Shown here piece after piece: positions 13,412 through 19,944 of a stretch of DNA of 19,944 nt; position 1 is the first letter of the stretch, and the number at the start of each line of letters is the position of its first letter. The position numbers were made by a program, and so were the translations under genes. This DNA is from Acidobacteriaceae bacterium (GTDB lineage: Bacteria > Acidobacteriota > Terriglobia > Terriglobales > Acidobacteriaceae): the NCBI GenBank assembly GCA_030040395.1, contig JASHTU010000441.1:1-19944 (forward strand). The letters run 5' to 3'. The notes under the pieces were generated by a model. The model ran no database searches and was not told the origin of the DNA. It saw only the letters and a program-made list of their open reading frames with translations.

Positions 13412-14173
13412 ATGGCAAGCTCTGCACAGATTGAGCTGTGGCACGCGGAGAAGGTCGCAACGCAAGTGACGGTGAGTCAAGCGACCAATGGGATTCACTA
13501 CGCCTCCTGGGGCGAAACGCGCATTTCCGAACCAGATCTCGAGCGCCTGGTGGGCGCGGTGCCGGCTACACTCTCCGGCGCGCTGCGCCAGCGCACCTAC
13601 TACTTTGTGCCGCTGGCCATCGCCGACACCGGCGAAACCATGATCGCTCCGTCCTATTCGGTCGATCTCGGCGACCGCGCCATTTGCCATCGCAACGCGG
13701 TCTTTGGCTCCATGGAAGCGGTCTTTCTTTCCACGCGGCTGGTCGAGGACCGTTTCGGTCTGGCATTCGAGTTCTTTATCAATGTGGGCCATAACTTTGT
13801 GGAGAAGGCCGGCGTGCCGGATAGCTTTGCTTCGCTCGCCTGGTCGCAGGCCGAGGCCCAGGTGCGCGGCGAAACCAGCCAGGACGCGTGGGAGACGCGC
13901 CGTCGCGCCCAGGAGGTTCGTCCCGGCCAGAAGGCCGGGCAGAACAGCATCGACGAGCGCGCCAGGAATGGTTATTTCGAGTCCTCCTTTTCCGACGCTC
14001 TCGCCATTTATATGCTCTCGCTGGCTGTGGATTTCGACTACCACGACCTGCGCGAGCGCGAGTATCCGCTGCTGGCCGCGCCCGCGCTCGCCGAGCGCTT
14101 GCGCCACGTATCCGCGGTGTTTCCTCCCAACCCCGGCTACGACTTCCAGATTCTTTACCGGCGCAAAGGGTGA
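13412..14173 (+). CDS. Uncharacterised soluble protein, 253 residues
   Basis: A full-length open frame with even codon use and balanced composition, so a real gene, but I do not recognise its family. It lacks a signal peptide or membrane segment, so it is probably cytoplasmic. Visible features are TRISEPDLERLVGAVPATLSGALRQ, a strand-rich part (RTYYFVPLAIADTGETMIAPSYSVDLGDRAICHRNAVFG), a polar, charged middle (ETSQDAWETRRRAQEVRPGQ), and an acidic YHDLREREYPLL stretch before a proline-rich end. The cysteine and histidine in AICHRN and the DFDYHDL patch could be functional. It probably has a leaderless transcript. It diverges from the small membrane protein/kdoO pair and is followed by a gene-free region. 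Confidence 0.8.
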   Translation: MASSAQIELWHAEKVATQVTVSQATNGIHYASWGETRISEPDLERLVGAVPATLSGALRQRTYYFVPLAIADTGETMIAPSYSVDLGDRAICHRNAVFGSMEAVFLSTRLVEDRFGLAFEFFINVGHNFVEKAGVPDSFASLAWSQAEAQVRGETSQDAWETRRRAQEVRPGQKAGQNSIDERARNGYFESSFSDALAIYMLSLAVDFDYHDLREREYPLLAAPALAERLRHVSAVFPPNPGYDFQILYRRKG

Positions 14174-14211
14174 CCTCTTTTCCAGGGCCCGTTCACACTC
14201 TCAGGAAAAGG

Positions 14212-14232
14212 GAGCTTGAGTTTGTCAAGCTC
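14212..14232. terminator. Hairpin downstream of the 13412 gene
   Basis: GAGCTTGA-GTTTG-TCAAGCTC, a perfect 8-bp stem with a 5-nt loop, 38 nt after the stop codon of the 13412 gene. It is followed by GGGG rather than a T-run, so it is only a possible terminator. Confidence 0.4.
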
Positions 14233-14345
14233 GGGGTTCCCGGCGCCGGTCGGGAGCTTGGAGTGGAAGAAGCAGAAAGCATGGCCGCGGAGCGCGGGCG
14301 ATTGGCATCGCCGTCCACGGAGTTAGACCATTTACTTTTCAGTTA

Positions 14346-14366
14346 CCCCTCCCCCCTACCCCTCCC
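14346..14366 (-). other. C-run tract; potential G-quadruplex on the minus strand
   Basis: Four C-runs of lengths 4, 6, 4 and 3 are separated by T, TA and T. The minus strand therefore has four G-runs with 1-2 nt loops, a strong match to the G-quadruplex pattern. It stands immediately before the AT-rich tandem repeat. Confidence 0.55.
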
Positions 14367-14420
14367 TCTTTCGAGGTTAAATGGTTTGTTTGCAATCACT
14401 TATACTACTTAGTACTGAGT

Positions 14421-14480
14421 CTAAATTATTGATAATAAAGGGGTTAGATCCTAAAATCTTCAATAATAAGGACTTACGAC
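14421..14480. repeat. AT-rich imperfect tandem repeat, period 30 bp
   Basis: Two adjacent 30-bp units (14421-14450 and 14451-14480). Both start CTAAA, contain AATAATAAGG- or GATAATAAAG-like cores, and end in a TTA-G/C-GA segment. A possible third, weaker unit ends in ACTTAGTACTGAGT just upstream. It is sharply AT-rich against the GC-rich surroundings. Confidence 0.6.
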
Positions 14481-14512
14481 CAATTTTCGGGCGCTTTGCC
14501 CGCGCTTTTGGC

Positions 14513-14534
14513 GCCACCCCAGGCAGGGGGTGGC
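14513..14534. repeat. Perfect 8-bp hairpin GCCACCCC/GGGGTGGC
   Basis: GCCACCCC (14513-14520) and GGGGTGGC (14527-14534) with a 6-nt loop, directly downstream of the AT-rich tandem repeat. There is no T-run. Confidence 0.5.
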
Positions 14535-14628
14535 TGCGAAGGGGGTGTCTTTGGTAACTCTTTCCCCCATCGCTCTCGAAGAGGCGCCCCTCAACGGCAC
14601 AAGCCGCACTCATTTTGCGCTCTTCACA

Positions 14629-14646
14629 GCACGGCTAAAGCCGTGC
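14629..14646. repeat. Palindrome GCACGGCTAAAGCCGTGC
   Basis: Perfect 8-bp arms (GCACGGCT/AGCCGTGC) around AA, followed by TTCTC. From memory this palindrome and its flanks recur in acidobacterial intergenic regions; that should be confirmed by a genome-wide count. Confidence 0.65.
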
Positions 14647-14823
14647 TTCTCAAAAACGTCATGGCAAGCTCTTACGCGGGACAGAGCACTAGCCACGGTT
14701 CCCGAGCCGCTCCGCCTCAGAAGAGGGAATCGCCCCGTTCTGCAACCTAAAATTATTCTAGCGATTTGGCGGAATTAACCGGCAAGGTTGGGAAGAAAAT
14801 AATGTGTTTGGAATGAGTGGGAT

Positions 14824-14855
14824 GGGGCTGGGTGCGGGGTGTGGAGGGGTTGACA
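14824..14855 (+). promoter_or_regulatory. G-run tract next to a TTGACA -35-like element upstream of the c-di-GMP gene
   Basis: GGGG, GGG, GGGG and GGGG (14824-14849) with loops of 2, 3 and 6 nt meet the G-quadruplex pattern. They are followed at once by TTGACA (14850-14855). At 17-nt spacing the -10 position reads TCAGAT (14873-14878; three of six). If used, the leader to the GTG at 15106 would be about 220 nt. Confidence 0.3.
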
Positions 14856-15105
14856 ACTTGGGCGGGAGTTGGTCAGATTTTCAGTTCGCATCCGACCGTT
14901 GGGCAAACATCGGGTTCGATTCTTGCGCTTCGAATCATGACGAAAACGACAACAACCAAACTTTCGAGCCACTCTTAACAGGTTAAAGGCAGCTCGCAGA
15001 CAATGAGATTTCAAGGGCAAGGTCTTTGGCCGGGTGTTACATTAGGAATAGTTACCAAACAGTCTGCACGGTGTCGCCGCGCCGTGCGAGAGGTTAACGC
15101 GAAAG

Positions 15106-18100
15106 GTGGCAGGGCCCCTCATTCTGGCGAATCTTCTAATAACACTCACTGACGGCCTGCCGGTGCGATCCGCGAGCGGTGGCGTCGAGGCATGGCTGGG
15201 ATTCGGCCGCGAGGAGTTCCTCGCCTCGAGGGCGCAATTCAAAGACCTGATTCACCCCGGCGACGCCGATATTGCCCGGGCGCTGTTCTCTCCCGAGGGC
15301 GAAAGCCGATCCGGCTCCGTCAACCTCAGGCTGCGCCACGCTGATGGCCGCATTCGCTGCTTCAAATGCCACTACACGCGATTGGAACCCCGGAAGAATG
15401 AGCGGGAACCGCTTCTGAAGCTCGTTCTGCGAGACGTAAGGCAAGTCCGTGTGCCCGGAGACCGGTCGCTGGCGGCCAACTTCAAGTCGCTCATCGAGCA
15501 TACCCGGGATTATGTTTGCGTCAAGAACCGCAACCACGTGATTCTCGCCGCCAGCCGCGCCTTGACCAGTTTGACCGAATCCGCGCGCGAACCGGAAGAG
15601 TTGCTGGGCAAGACCGAATACGACCTCTATCCGGAGGTCATTGCGGATGTCTGCTACCGGCTGGAGGAGCAGGCCTTCGCCGAAGGGCGCCGCACCAACC
15701 AGATCCTCCAATTGCCGGACAAGGAGGGAATCCGGCATTGGATCGACAGCCGGAAATACCCGATCAACAGCCCGGGCGGGGCAGTGGTGGGGCTCCTCTG
15801 TATTGCGCCCGACATCACCGATTTCTTCGGGGCTGCGATGCGGGTGAGGGAAAACGAGGAATCGCTGAACGAGGCGCAGAAGATCGCGGGTTTGGGTAGT
15901 TTTGTGCTGGATATCCCGGGGAAAAGATGGACGGTCTCTCGCGAACTGGATGCGATCTTGGGAACGGGCCCTGGATACGACCGGACGCTCGACGGACTTT
16001 GGCCGCTGGTCCACGCCGATGACCGCGCCGTGATGGCGGAGCGTTTGAACAAGTACTTCACAGGCGAACTCAGTTCTTTCGACAGCGAGTATCGCATCGT
16101 ACGCCGGACCGATGGAGCCGTGCGCTGGCTGCATACGCGCGGGCGGCTGGAGTTGGACACGGCAGGAAACCCGGTAAGCCTTCGCGGCACGGTCCAGGAC
16201 GTAACGGATCGCAAAGAGGCCGAGATGCGGCTGCGCGAGAGCGAGGAATCGCTGAACGAGGCGCAGAAGATCGCTGGGTTGTGCAGTTACGTGTTGGACA
16301 TAGGAACGGGAGTCTGGAACGGCTCGGAGACGCTCAACGCGATTCTGGGCATCGACCCGTCACATCCGCGCACCGCGGCGGGATGGGCGGCCCTTGTTCA
16401 TCCCGACGATCGCGACCGGATGGCGGGAAGCCTGGCGGAGATGATTGCACGGCGCGAGAGTTCTTTCAGCACGGAATACCGCATTATCCGGCCTTCGGAC
16501 GGCGCTCTGCGCTGGATCAAAGCCATGGGAAGGGTGGAATATGACGCCGGCGGAAAAGCCGTCCTCTTGCGGGGCACGATTCAGGACATTACCGAGAGCA
16601 AGCTGACCGAAATTGCGTTCAGAGACAGCAACAGGCTTCTTGAGCTTTTTGTCGAGCACGCGCCGGTGGCATTGGCCATGTTCGACCGCGAGATGCGTTA
16701 CCTGGCCGTAAGCCGGCGCTGGGCGGAGGATCACGGTATCGATGCGCGGGAGGTGGTGGGGCGTTCCCACTACGAGGTCAACCCGGAGGTTCCGGAGCGC
16801 TGGAAAGAGACACACCGCCGCGGCCTGGCCGGCGAAACGCAGCAGGTCGAAGTGGACCGGTACGATCGCGCCGATGGCGCAATCGAATGGATTCGCTGGC
16901 AGATTACGCCGTGGAGGGCCGACGACGGCTCGGTGGGCGGCATCGTACTGTTCTACGAAGACATCACCGGGCGCAAGCGGGCTGAGGCCCAGTTGCGGGA
17001 GAGCAAGGAAGTTCTGCAACTCTTTATCGATCGCGCACCGGCCGCGCTGGCCATGTTCGATCGCGAGATGCGCTACCTGGCAGTGAGCCGGCGATGGCTG
17101 GAAGAGAACTCTCTGTTGGGGCAGGAGATCCTCGGGCGCTCCCACTACGAGATTGTTCCCGATGTGCCGGAGCGCTGGAGGGCCGCGCATCGCCGGGGCC
17201 TGGCCGGCGAAAGACTCGAGGCCGACGAGGACCGCTTTGAGCGCGCGGACGGCGCGGTGCGGTGGATTCGCTGGGAGGTTGTGCCCTGGCGCGCAGGCGA
17301 CGGCTCGGTGGGCGGCATCATCCTTTTCGCTGAAGACATCACGCGCCAAAAAGCGACGGAGGAGCGGCTCCGCCTGGCGGCCAGCGTGTTTACGCACGCC
17401 AGCGAAGGCATTTTGATCACCGATCCCAACGGGACGATACTCGAGGTCAACGACGCCTTTGCCCGCATCACCGGTTACAGCCGCGAAGAGGTCATCGGGC
17501 AAAACCCGCGGGTGCTCAGATCAGGCTTGCAAAGCCGTGAGTTCTACGCCAACATGTGGGGCTCCCTGCGCCGCGACGGCCAATGGGCGGGAGAAATCTG
17601 GAATCGCACCAAGGATGGCAATATTTACGCGGAGATGCTCAGCATCAACGCCATCCGGGACGCGGACGGCAAGACGGTGCAGTATGTGGCGTTGTTCTTC
17701 GACATCACGGAGCAGAAGGAGCACGAGCGGCAGCTTGAGCACATCGCTCATCACGACGCGCTGACCGGTTTGCCCAATCGCGTTCTGCTCGCCGACCGGC
17801 TGCGCCAGACCATGGCCCAGGTCCGGCGGCACGGACAGTACCTGGCGGTGGTCTTTCTTGATCTTGACGGGTTCAAGGAGGTGAACGACCGCTACGGGCA
17901 CGAGAGCGGCGACCGATTGCTCACCGCTGTTTCCGCGCGGATGAAATCGGCGCTGCGCGAGGGAGACACGCTGGCCCGTTTGGGCGGGGACGAGTTTGTG
18001 GCTGTCCTGCTGGATTTGCCCGACCACAACTCTGCTGAAGCGGTTCTGGATCGCCTGCTTGCCGCCGCCGCCGAGGAGGTTTGGCTTGACGGCTGGGCGG

Positions 18101-19398
18101 TCCGCGTCTCAGCCAGCGCGGGGGTGGCGCTGTATCCGTCGCAAGAAGGGGTGGATGCCGACCTGCTGCTGCGCCAGGCGGGGCAGGCGATGTACGAGGC
18201 CAAGCTCGCCGGCCGGAACCGGTTCCATTACTTCGATCCCAGCCACGACGTGATGGTGCGCGGCCGCCACGAGAACCTGGAGCGCATCCGCCAGGCTCTT
18301 TCCGCGGGCGAGTTTGTGCTTTATTTCCAACCCATTGTGAATATGCGCTCCAACAAGGTGGTGGGCGCCGAGGCTCTGATTCGCTGGCGGCATCCCCAGC
18401 GCGGCCTGCTTCCGCCAGCGATGTTTTTGCCGGTGGTGGAGGGGCATCCCTTATCGGTGGAACTGGGCGAGTGGGTCATCGCCAGCGCCCTTGCGCAGAA
18501 AGAAGCCTGGCGCGCCGCCGGCCTCGACCTTGCCGTAAGTGTGAACGTGGGCGCCTTCGAGTTGCAGCAGGCGAACTTCGTCAACCGTTTGCGGGCTTTG
18601 CTGGCGGCGCACCCGGTAGCGGAGCCCTCGCGCCTGGAGGTTGAAGTGCTTGAGACCAGCGCGCTCGAGGACATTGTTCAAACCTCGAAAGTGATGGAAG
18701 CCTGCCACGAGATGGGCGTCTCCTTCGCGCTTGACGATTTCGGTTCCGGGTACTCCTCGCTGACCTATCTGCAGCGGCTGCCGGTCAGCGTGCTCAAGAT
18801 CGACCAAAGTTTTGTCCGCGACATGATCGAGGAGCCGGAGAACCTAGCCATCCTCGAGGCGGTGCTGGGACTGGCCGGGGCCTTTCGCCGCAAAGTGATT
18901 GCGGAGGGGGTGGAGACCCCTGAACATGGGCTGATGCTGCTGCAACTGGGTTGCGAGCTGGCCCAGGGCTACGGGATCGCCCGCCCCATGCCGGGGAGCG
19001 AATTGCCCGGCTGGGCGGCCATATGGCGCTCCGATCCCCGCTGGGCCGCGGCGCCTCCGGTGAATCCGCGCAACCGCTCCCTGCTTTTCGCTTGCGTTGA
19101 GCATCGCGCCTGGCTGGCGGCGTTTGAAGCCTACCTGCAGGGCAAGCGGCAGAATCCGCCCTCCCTGGATCCGCGCGACTGCCGGTTCAGCGGCTGGCTC
19201 GAAGCCGAAATGAAGGCCGGCCGCAACCATTTTCCCGCTTTTCACGCCATCCAGACCCTCCATGGACAGCTTCATTCGCTGGCTGCGGAGATTCTCGCCG
19301 CGCAACATGGCGAGGGCCGGACACAAGGCCTGGAACGGCTGGCGGATCTGCACTGCGTTCGCGATGAGCTTTTCGAGCAGTTGGCGGTCTTCCAATAG
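15106..19398 (+). CDS. Multi-PAS diguanylate cyclase/phosphodiesterase (GGDEF-EAL) with C-terminal CZB-like domain
   Basis: A 1430-residue cytoplasmic enzyme predicted to make and/or break cyclic di-GMP under control of many sensory domains. There are about seven PAS domains (roughly 1-112, 119-240, 251-376, 380-505, 511-632, 636-755, 760-875), GGDEF (880-1045), EAL (1055-1300) and a CZB-like end (1320-1430). GGDEF is intact (960-964), with the inhibitory RxxD at R951/D954. EAL catalytic residues are present: EAL (1089-1091), SVNVGA asparagine, DDFGSGYSS (D1210, D1211), K1231, E1267 and AQGY. H1333, C1359, H1386 and H1390 match the 3His-1Cys zinc pattern of CZB domains. PAS 3/4 and 5/6 are internal duplications. 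No transmembrane segment is seen. The GTG start has only a distant AGAGG (12 nt). Repeat copy 2 begins 2 bp after its stop. Confidence 0.95.
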   Translation: MAGPLILANLLITLTDGLPVRSASGGVEAWLGFGREEFLASRAQFKDLIHPGDADIARALFSPEGESRSGSVNLRLRHADGRIRCFKCHYTRLEPRKNEREPLLKLVLRDVRQVRVPGDRSLAANFKSLIEHTRDYVCVKNRNHVILAASRALTSLTESAREPEELLGKTEYDLYPEVIADVCYRLEEQAFAEGRRTNQILQLPDKEGIRHWIDSRKYPINSPGGAVVGLLCIAPDITDFFGAAMRVRENEESLNEAQKIAGLGSFVLDIPGKRWTVSRELDAILGTGPGYDRTLDGLWPLVHADDRAVMAERLNKYFTGELSSFDSEYRIVRRTDGAVRWLHTRGRLELDTAGNPVSLRGTVQDVTDRKEAEMRLRESEESLNEAQKIAGLCSYVLDIGTGVWNGSETLNAILGIDPSHPRTAAGWAALVHPDDRDRMAGSLAEMIARRESSFSTEYRIIRPSDGALRWIKAMGRVEYDAGGKAVLLRGTIQDITESKLTEIAFRDSNRLLELFVEHAPVALAMFDREMRYLAVSRRWAEDHGIDAREVVGRSHYEVNPEVPERWKETHRRGLAGETQQVEVDRYDRADGAIEWIRWQITPWRADDGSVGGIVLFYEDITGRKRAEAQLRESKEVLQLFIDRAPAALAMFDREMRYLAVSRRWLEENSLLGQEILGRSHYEIVPDVPERWRAAHRRGLAGERLEADEDRFERADGAVRWIRWEVVPWRAGDGSVGGIILFAEDITRQKATEERLRLAASVFTHASEGILITDPNGTILEVNDAFARITGYSREEVIGQNPRVLRSGLQSREFYANMWGSLRRDGQWAGEIWNRTKDGNIYAEMLSINAIRDADGKTVQYVALFFDITEQKEHERQLEHIAHHDALTGLPNRVLLADRLRQTMAQVRRHGQYLAVVFLDLDGFKEVNDRYGHESGDRLLTAVSARMKSALREGDTLARLGGDEFVAVLLDLPDHNSAEAVLDRLLAAAAEEVWLDGWAVRVSASAGVALYPSQEGVDADLLLRQAGQAMYEAKLAGRNRFHYFDPSHDVMVRGRHENLERIRQALSAGEFVLYFQPIVNMRSNKVVGAEALIRWRHPQRGLLPPAMFLPVVEGHPLSVELGEWVIASALAQKEAWRAAGLDLAVSVNVGAFELQQANFVNRLRALLAAHPVAEPSRLEVEVLETSALEDIVQTSKVMEACHEMGVSFALDDFGSGYSSLTYLQRLPVSVLKIDQSFVRDMIEEPENLAILEAVLGLAGAFRRKVIAEGVETPEHGLMLLQLGCELAQGYGIARPMPGSELPGWAAIWRSDPRWAAAPPVNPRNRSLLFACVEHRAWLAAFEAYLQGKRQNPPSLDPRDCRFSGWLEAEMKAGRNHFPAFHAIQTLHGQLHSLAAEILAAQHGEGRTQGLERLADLHCVRDELFEQLAVFQ

Positions 19399-19400
19399 AG

Positions 19401-19507
19401 TACTTCTCCGTCACGCGCAGCCATTGCAATTTCGACGCAAGGTGACGATTCTTTGCGGGAATCGATCCCCGGCTTCCCAGCTTCGATGCACCGCAGAAGG
19501 AGAAGTG
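19401..19507. repeat. Structured 107-bp palindrome-ended intergenic element, copy 2
   Basis: Same length as copy 1 (9235-9341) and same orientation, alignable with no gaps; I count 76 identical positions of 107. Terminal arms are TACTTCTCC (19401-19409) and GGAGAAGTG (19499-19507), with one wobble pair and an internal mismatch near the base. The central hairpin CGATTC-TTTGCGG-GAATCG (19446-19464) falls at the same offset as in copy 1. The left inner hairpin of copy 1 is not preserved. It starts 2 bp after the stop of the GGDEF-EAL gene, between convergent genes. Confidence 0.85.
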
Positions 19508-19548
19508 CGATAGGACGCGCCGCGGCTGAGGGGTTGGCGCTTTTGGCC

Positions 19549-19944
19549 TCAGAACTCAGCCAGTTCGGTTTGCGCGCGGTCCAGGTCCTCGGGCACGCCG
19601 ATGTCGAGAAAGAAGCCCTCCACTTCATAGGCGGCGGGAAGGATGCGGCCGATTTCGGGGGCCAGAAAATCCTTCCCGAAGGAGAATTTTTCCGGCAAAT
19701 CCGGCGGCCAGGCGAGGTTTCTCTGGAGAACATAGGCGCCCGCGTTGATCCAGCCGGGCCCGGCGCGGCCTTTTTCCTCAAAGCTGACGACCCGACCGGC
19801 GCTGACGACCACTCCGCCATAGCGGGCGATATTCGCCTGACGCGCCACGGCGATGGTCAAGGCCGCGCCCGCGCCGGCATGGAAGCGCATCATGGCGGCG
19901 TAATCCGCGTCGAGAAAGGTGTCGCCATTCAACACCAGGGCGCA
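19549..19944 (-). CDS. Sugar-phosphate nucleotidyltransferase, C-terminal part (cut by window edge)
   Basis: The frame is open to the window end, giving the last 131 residues. The start lies outside, and the apparent start at 19935 is only an internal GTG. The visible part has LVLNGDTFLDADYAAMMRFH, the metal- and sugar-binding strand of NTP-transferase-fold enzymes, then YGGVVV, VVSFEEKG, GWINAGAYVLQR, SFGKDFLAPEI and the C-terminal GFFLDIGVPEDLDRAQTEL. This combination is typical of short nucleotidyltransferases such as D-glycero-D-manno-heptose 1-phosphate guanylyltransferase (HddC-like) and mannose-1-phosphate guanylyltransferase relatives. A heptose role would fit the Kdo hydroxylase nearby, but the substrate cannot be fixed from this fragment. 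It converges with the c-di-GMP gene. Confidence 0.88.
   Translation of the reverse strand, partial: CALVLNGDTFLDADYAAMMRFHAGAGAALTIAVARQANIARYGGVVVSAGRVVSFEEKGRAGPGWINAGAYVLQRNLAWPPDLPEKFSFGKDFLAPEIGRILPAAYEVEGFFLDIGVPEDLDRAQTELAEF

Larger units (their letters stand above)
14174..15105. other. Gene-free region with repeats, palindromes and G/C-run motifs
   Basis: I find no credible protein or RNA gene in these 932 bp; open frames here (for example 14496-14750 plus and 14775-15020 minus) have erratic composition. The region holds a hairpin at 14212-14232, a C-run tract at 14346-14366, an AT-rich tandem repeat at 14421-14480, hairpins at 14513-14534 and 14629-14646, and a G-run tract with an adjacent TTGACA at 14824-14855. 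The last part presumably carries the promoter of the cyclic-di-GMP gene. Confidence 0.6.

Noticed and set aside
14421..14480. Possible CRISPR-like direct repeats
   Set aside because: The units are adjacent without spacers and only two are clear; no cas genes.
14918..14936. GATTC-TTGCGCTTC-GAATC hairpin resembling the core of the 107-bp element
   Set aside because: Only the 5-bp arms and part of the loop resemble it; terminal inverted repeats are absent, so I treat it as chance.
14775..15020. 81-codon minus-strand open frame before the c-di-GMP gene
   Set aside because: Composition unlike a protein; overlaps the G-run tract and likely promoter.
15136..16134. 332-codon minus-strand open frame
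   Set aside because: Antisense to the PAS region of the c-di-GMP gene; produced by GC-rich codon bias.

Overview
The window looks like a chromosomal piece of a GC-rich, Gram-negative-type bacterium, most likely an Acidobacteriota member. This is inferred from LPS genes (Kdo hydroxylase, a heptose-phosphate-type nucleotidyltransferase), from the mix of protein families, and from short intergenic repeat families of a kind I associate from memory with acidobacterial genomes (CAGTGATCAGT types, AGCTAGAAGCT types, the GCACGGCTAAAGCCGTGC palindrome). No taxonomic search was possible. I see no phage, transposase, CRISPR array, rRNA or tRNA.

Layout. Bases 1-4096 (minus strand) hold the str operon in its classical order rpsL-rpsG-fusA-tuf (tuf cut by the window edge). 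It has a sigma70-like promoter at 4068-4096, a leader of about 450 nt, and unusually repeat-rich spacers between the genes. Bases 4215-5984 (minus) hold a small lipoprotein and an exported nucleoside-hydrolase family protein. Bases 6203-9121 (plus) hold a membrane receptor fused to a SpoIIE/PP2C-type phosphatase, then a secreted DUF4142 protein. rsmD (minus) and a degenerate site-2-protease/CBS protein plus rsmI (plus) diverge around 9921-10066. Bases 12142-13379 (minus) hold a Kdo hydroxylase preceded by a small two-helix membrane protein. A conserved-looking but unrecognised protein (13412-14173, plus) diverges from these. A gene-free stretch (14174-15105) carries tandem repeats, palindromes and G/C-run motifs. 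It leads into a 1430-residue cyclic-di-GMP enzyme (about seven PAS domains, GGDEF, EAL, C-terminal zinc-binding CZB-like domain). The window ends in a partial sugar-phosphate nucleotidyltransferase (minus).

The most unusual item is a pair of equal-length (107 bp), gaplessly alignable intergenic elements at 9235-9341 and 19401-19507. I count 76 of 107 identical positions. Both have inverted terminal repeats (CACTTCTCC.../...GGAGAAGTG) and the same central hairpin (CGATTC-loop-GAATCG). Each abuts a stop codon and lies between convergent genes. Next in interest are the site-2-protease homologue whose HExxH motif reads REAAR, and the GGDEF-EAL protein with a C-terminal zinc-sensor-like domain.

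Functionally the window mixes translation and ribosome maturation (S12, S7, EF-G, EF-Tu, RsmD, RsmI), envelope/LPS modification, and two large signalling proteins (SpoIIE-type phosphatase and c-di-GMP turnover). Apart from the str operon and a few short gene pairs, the genes look independently transcribed.
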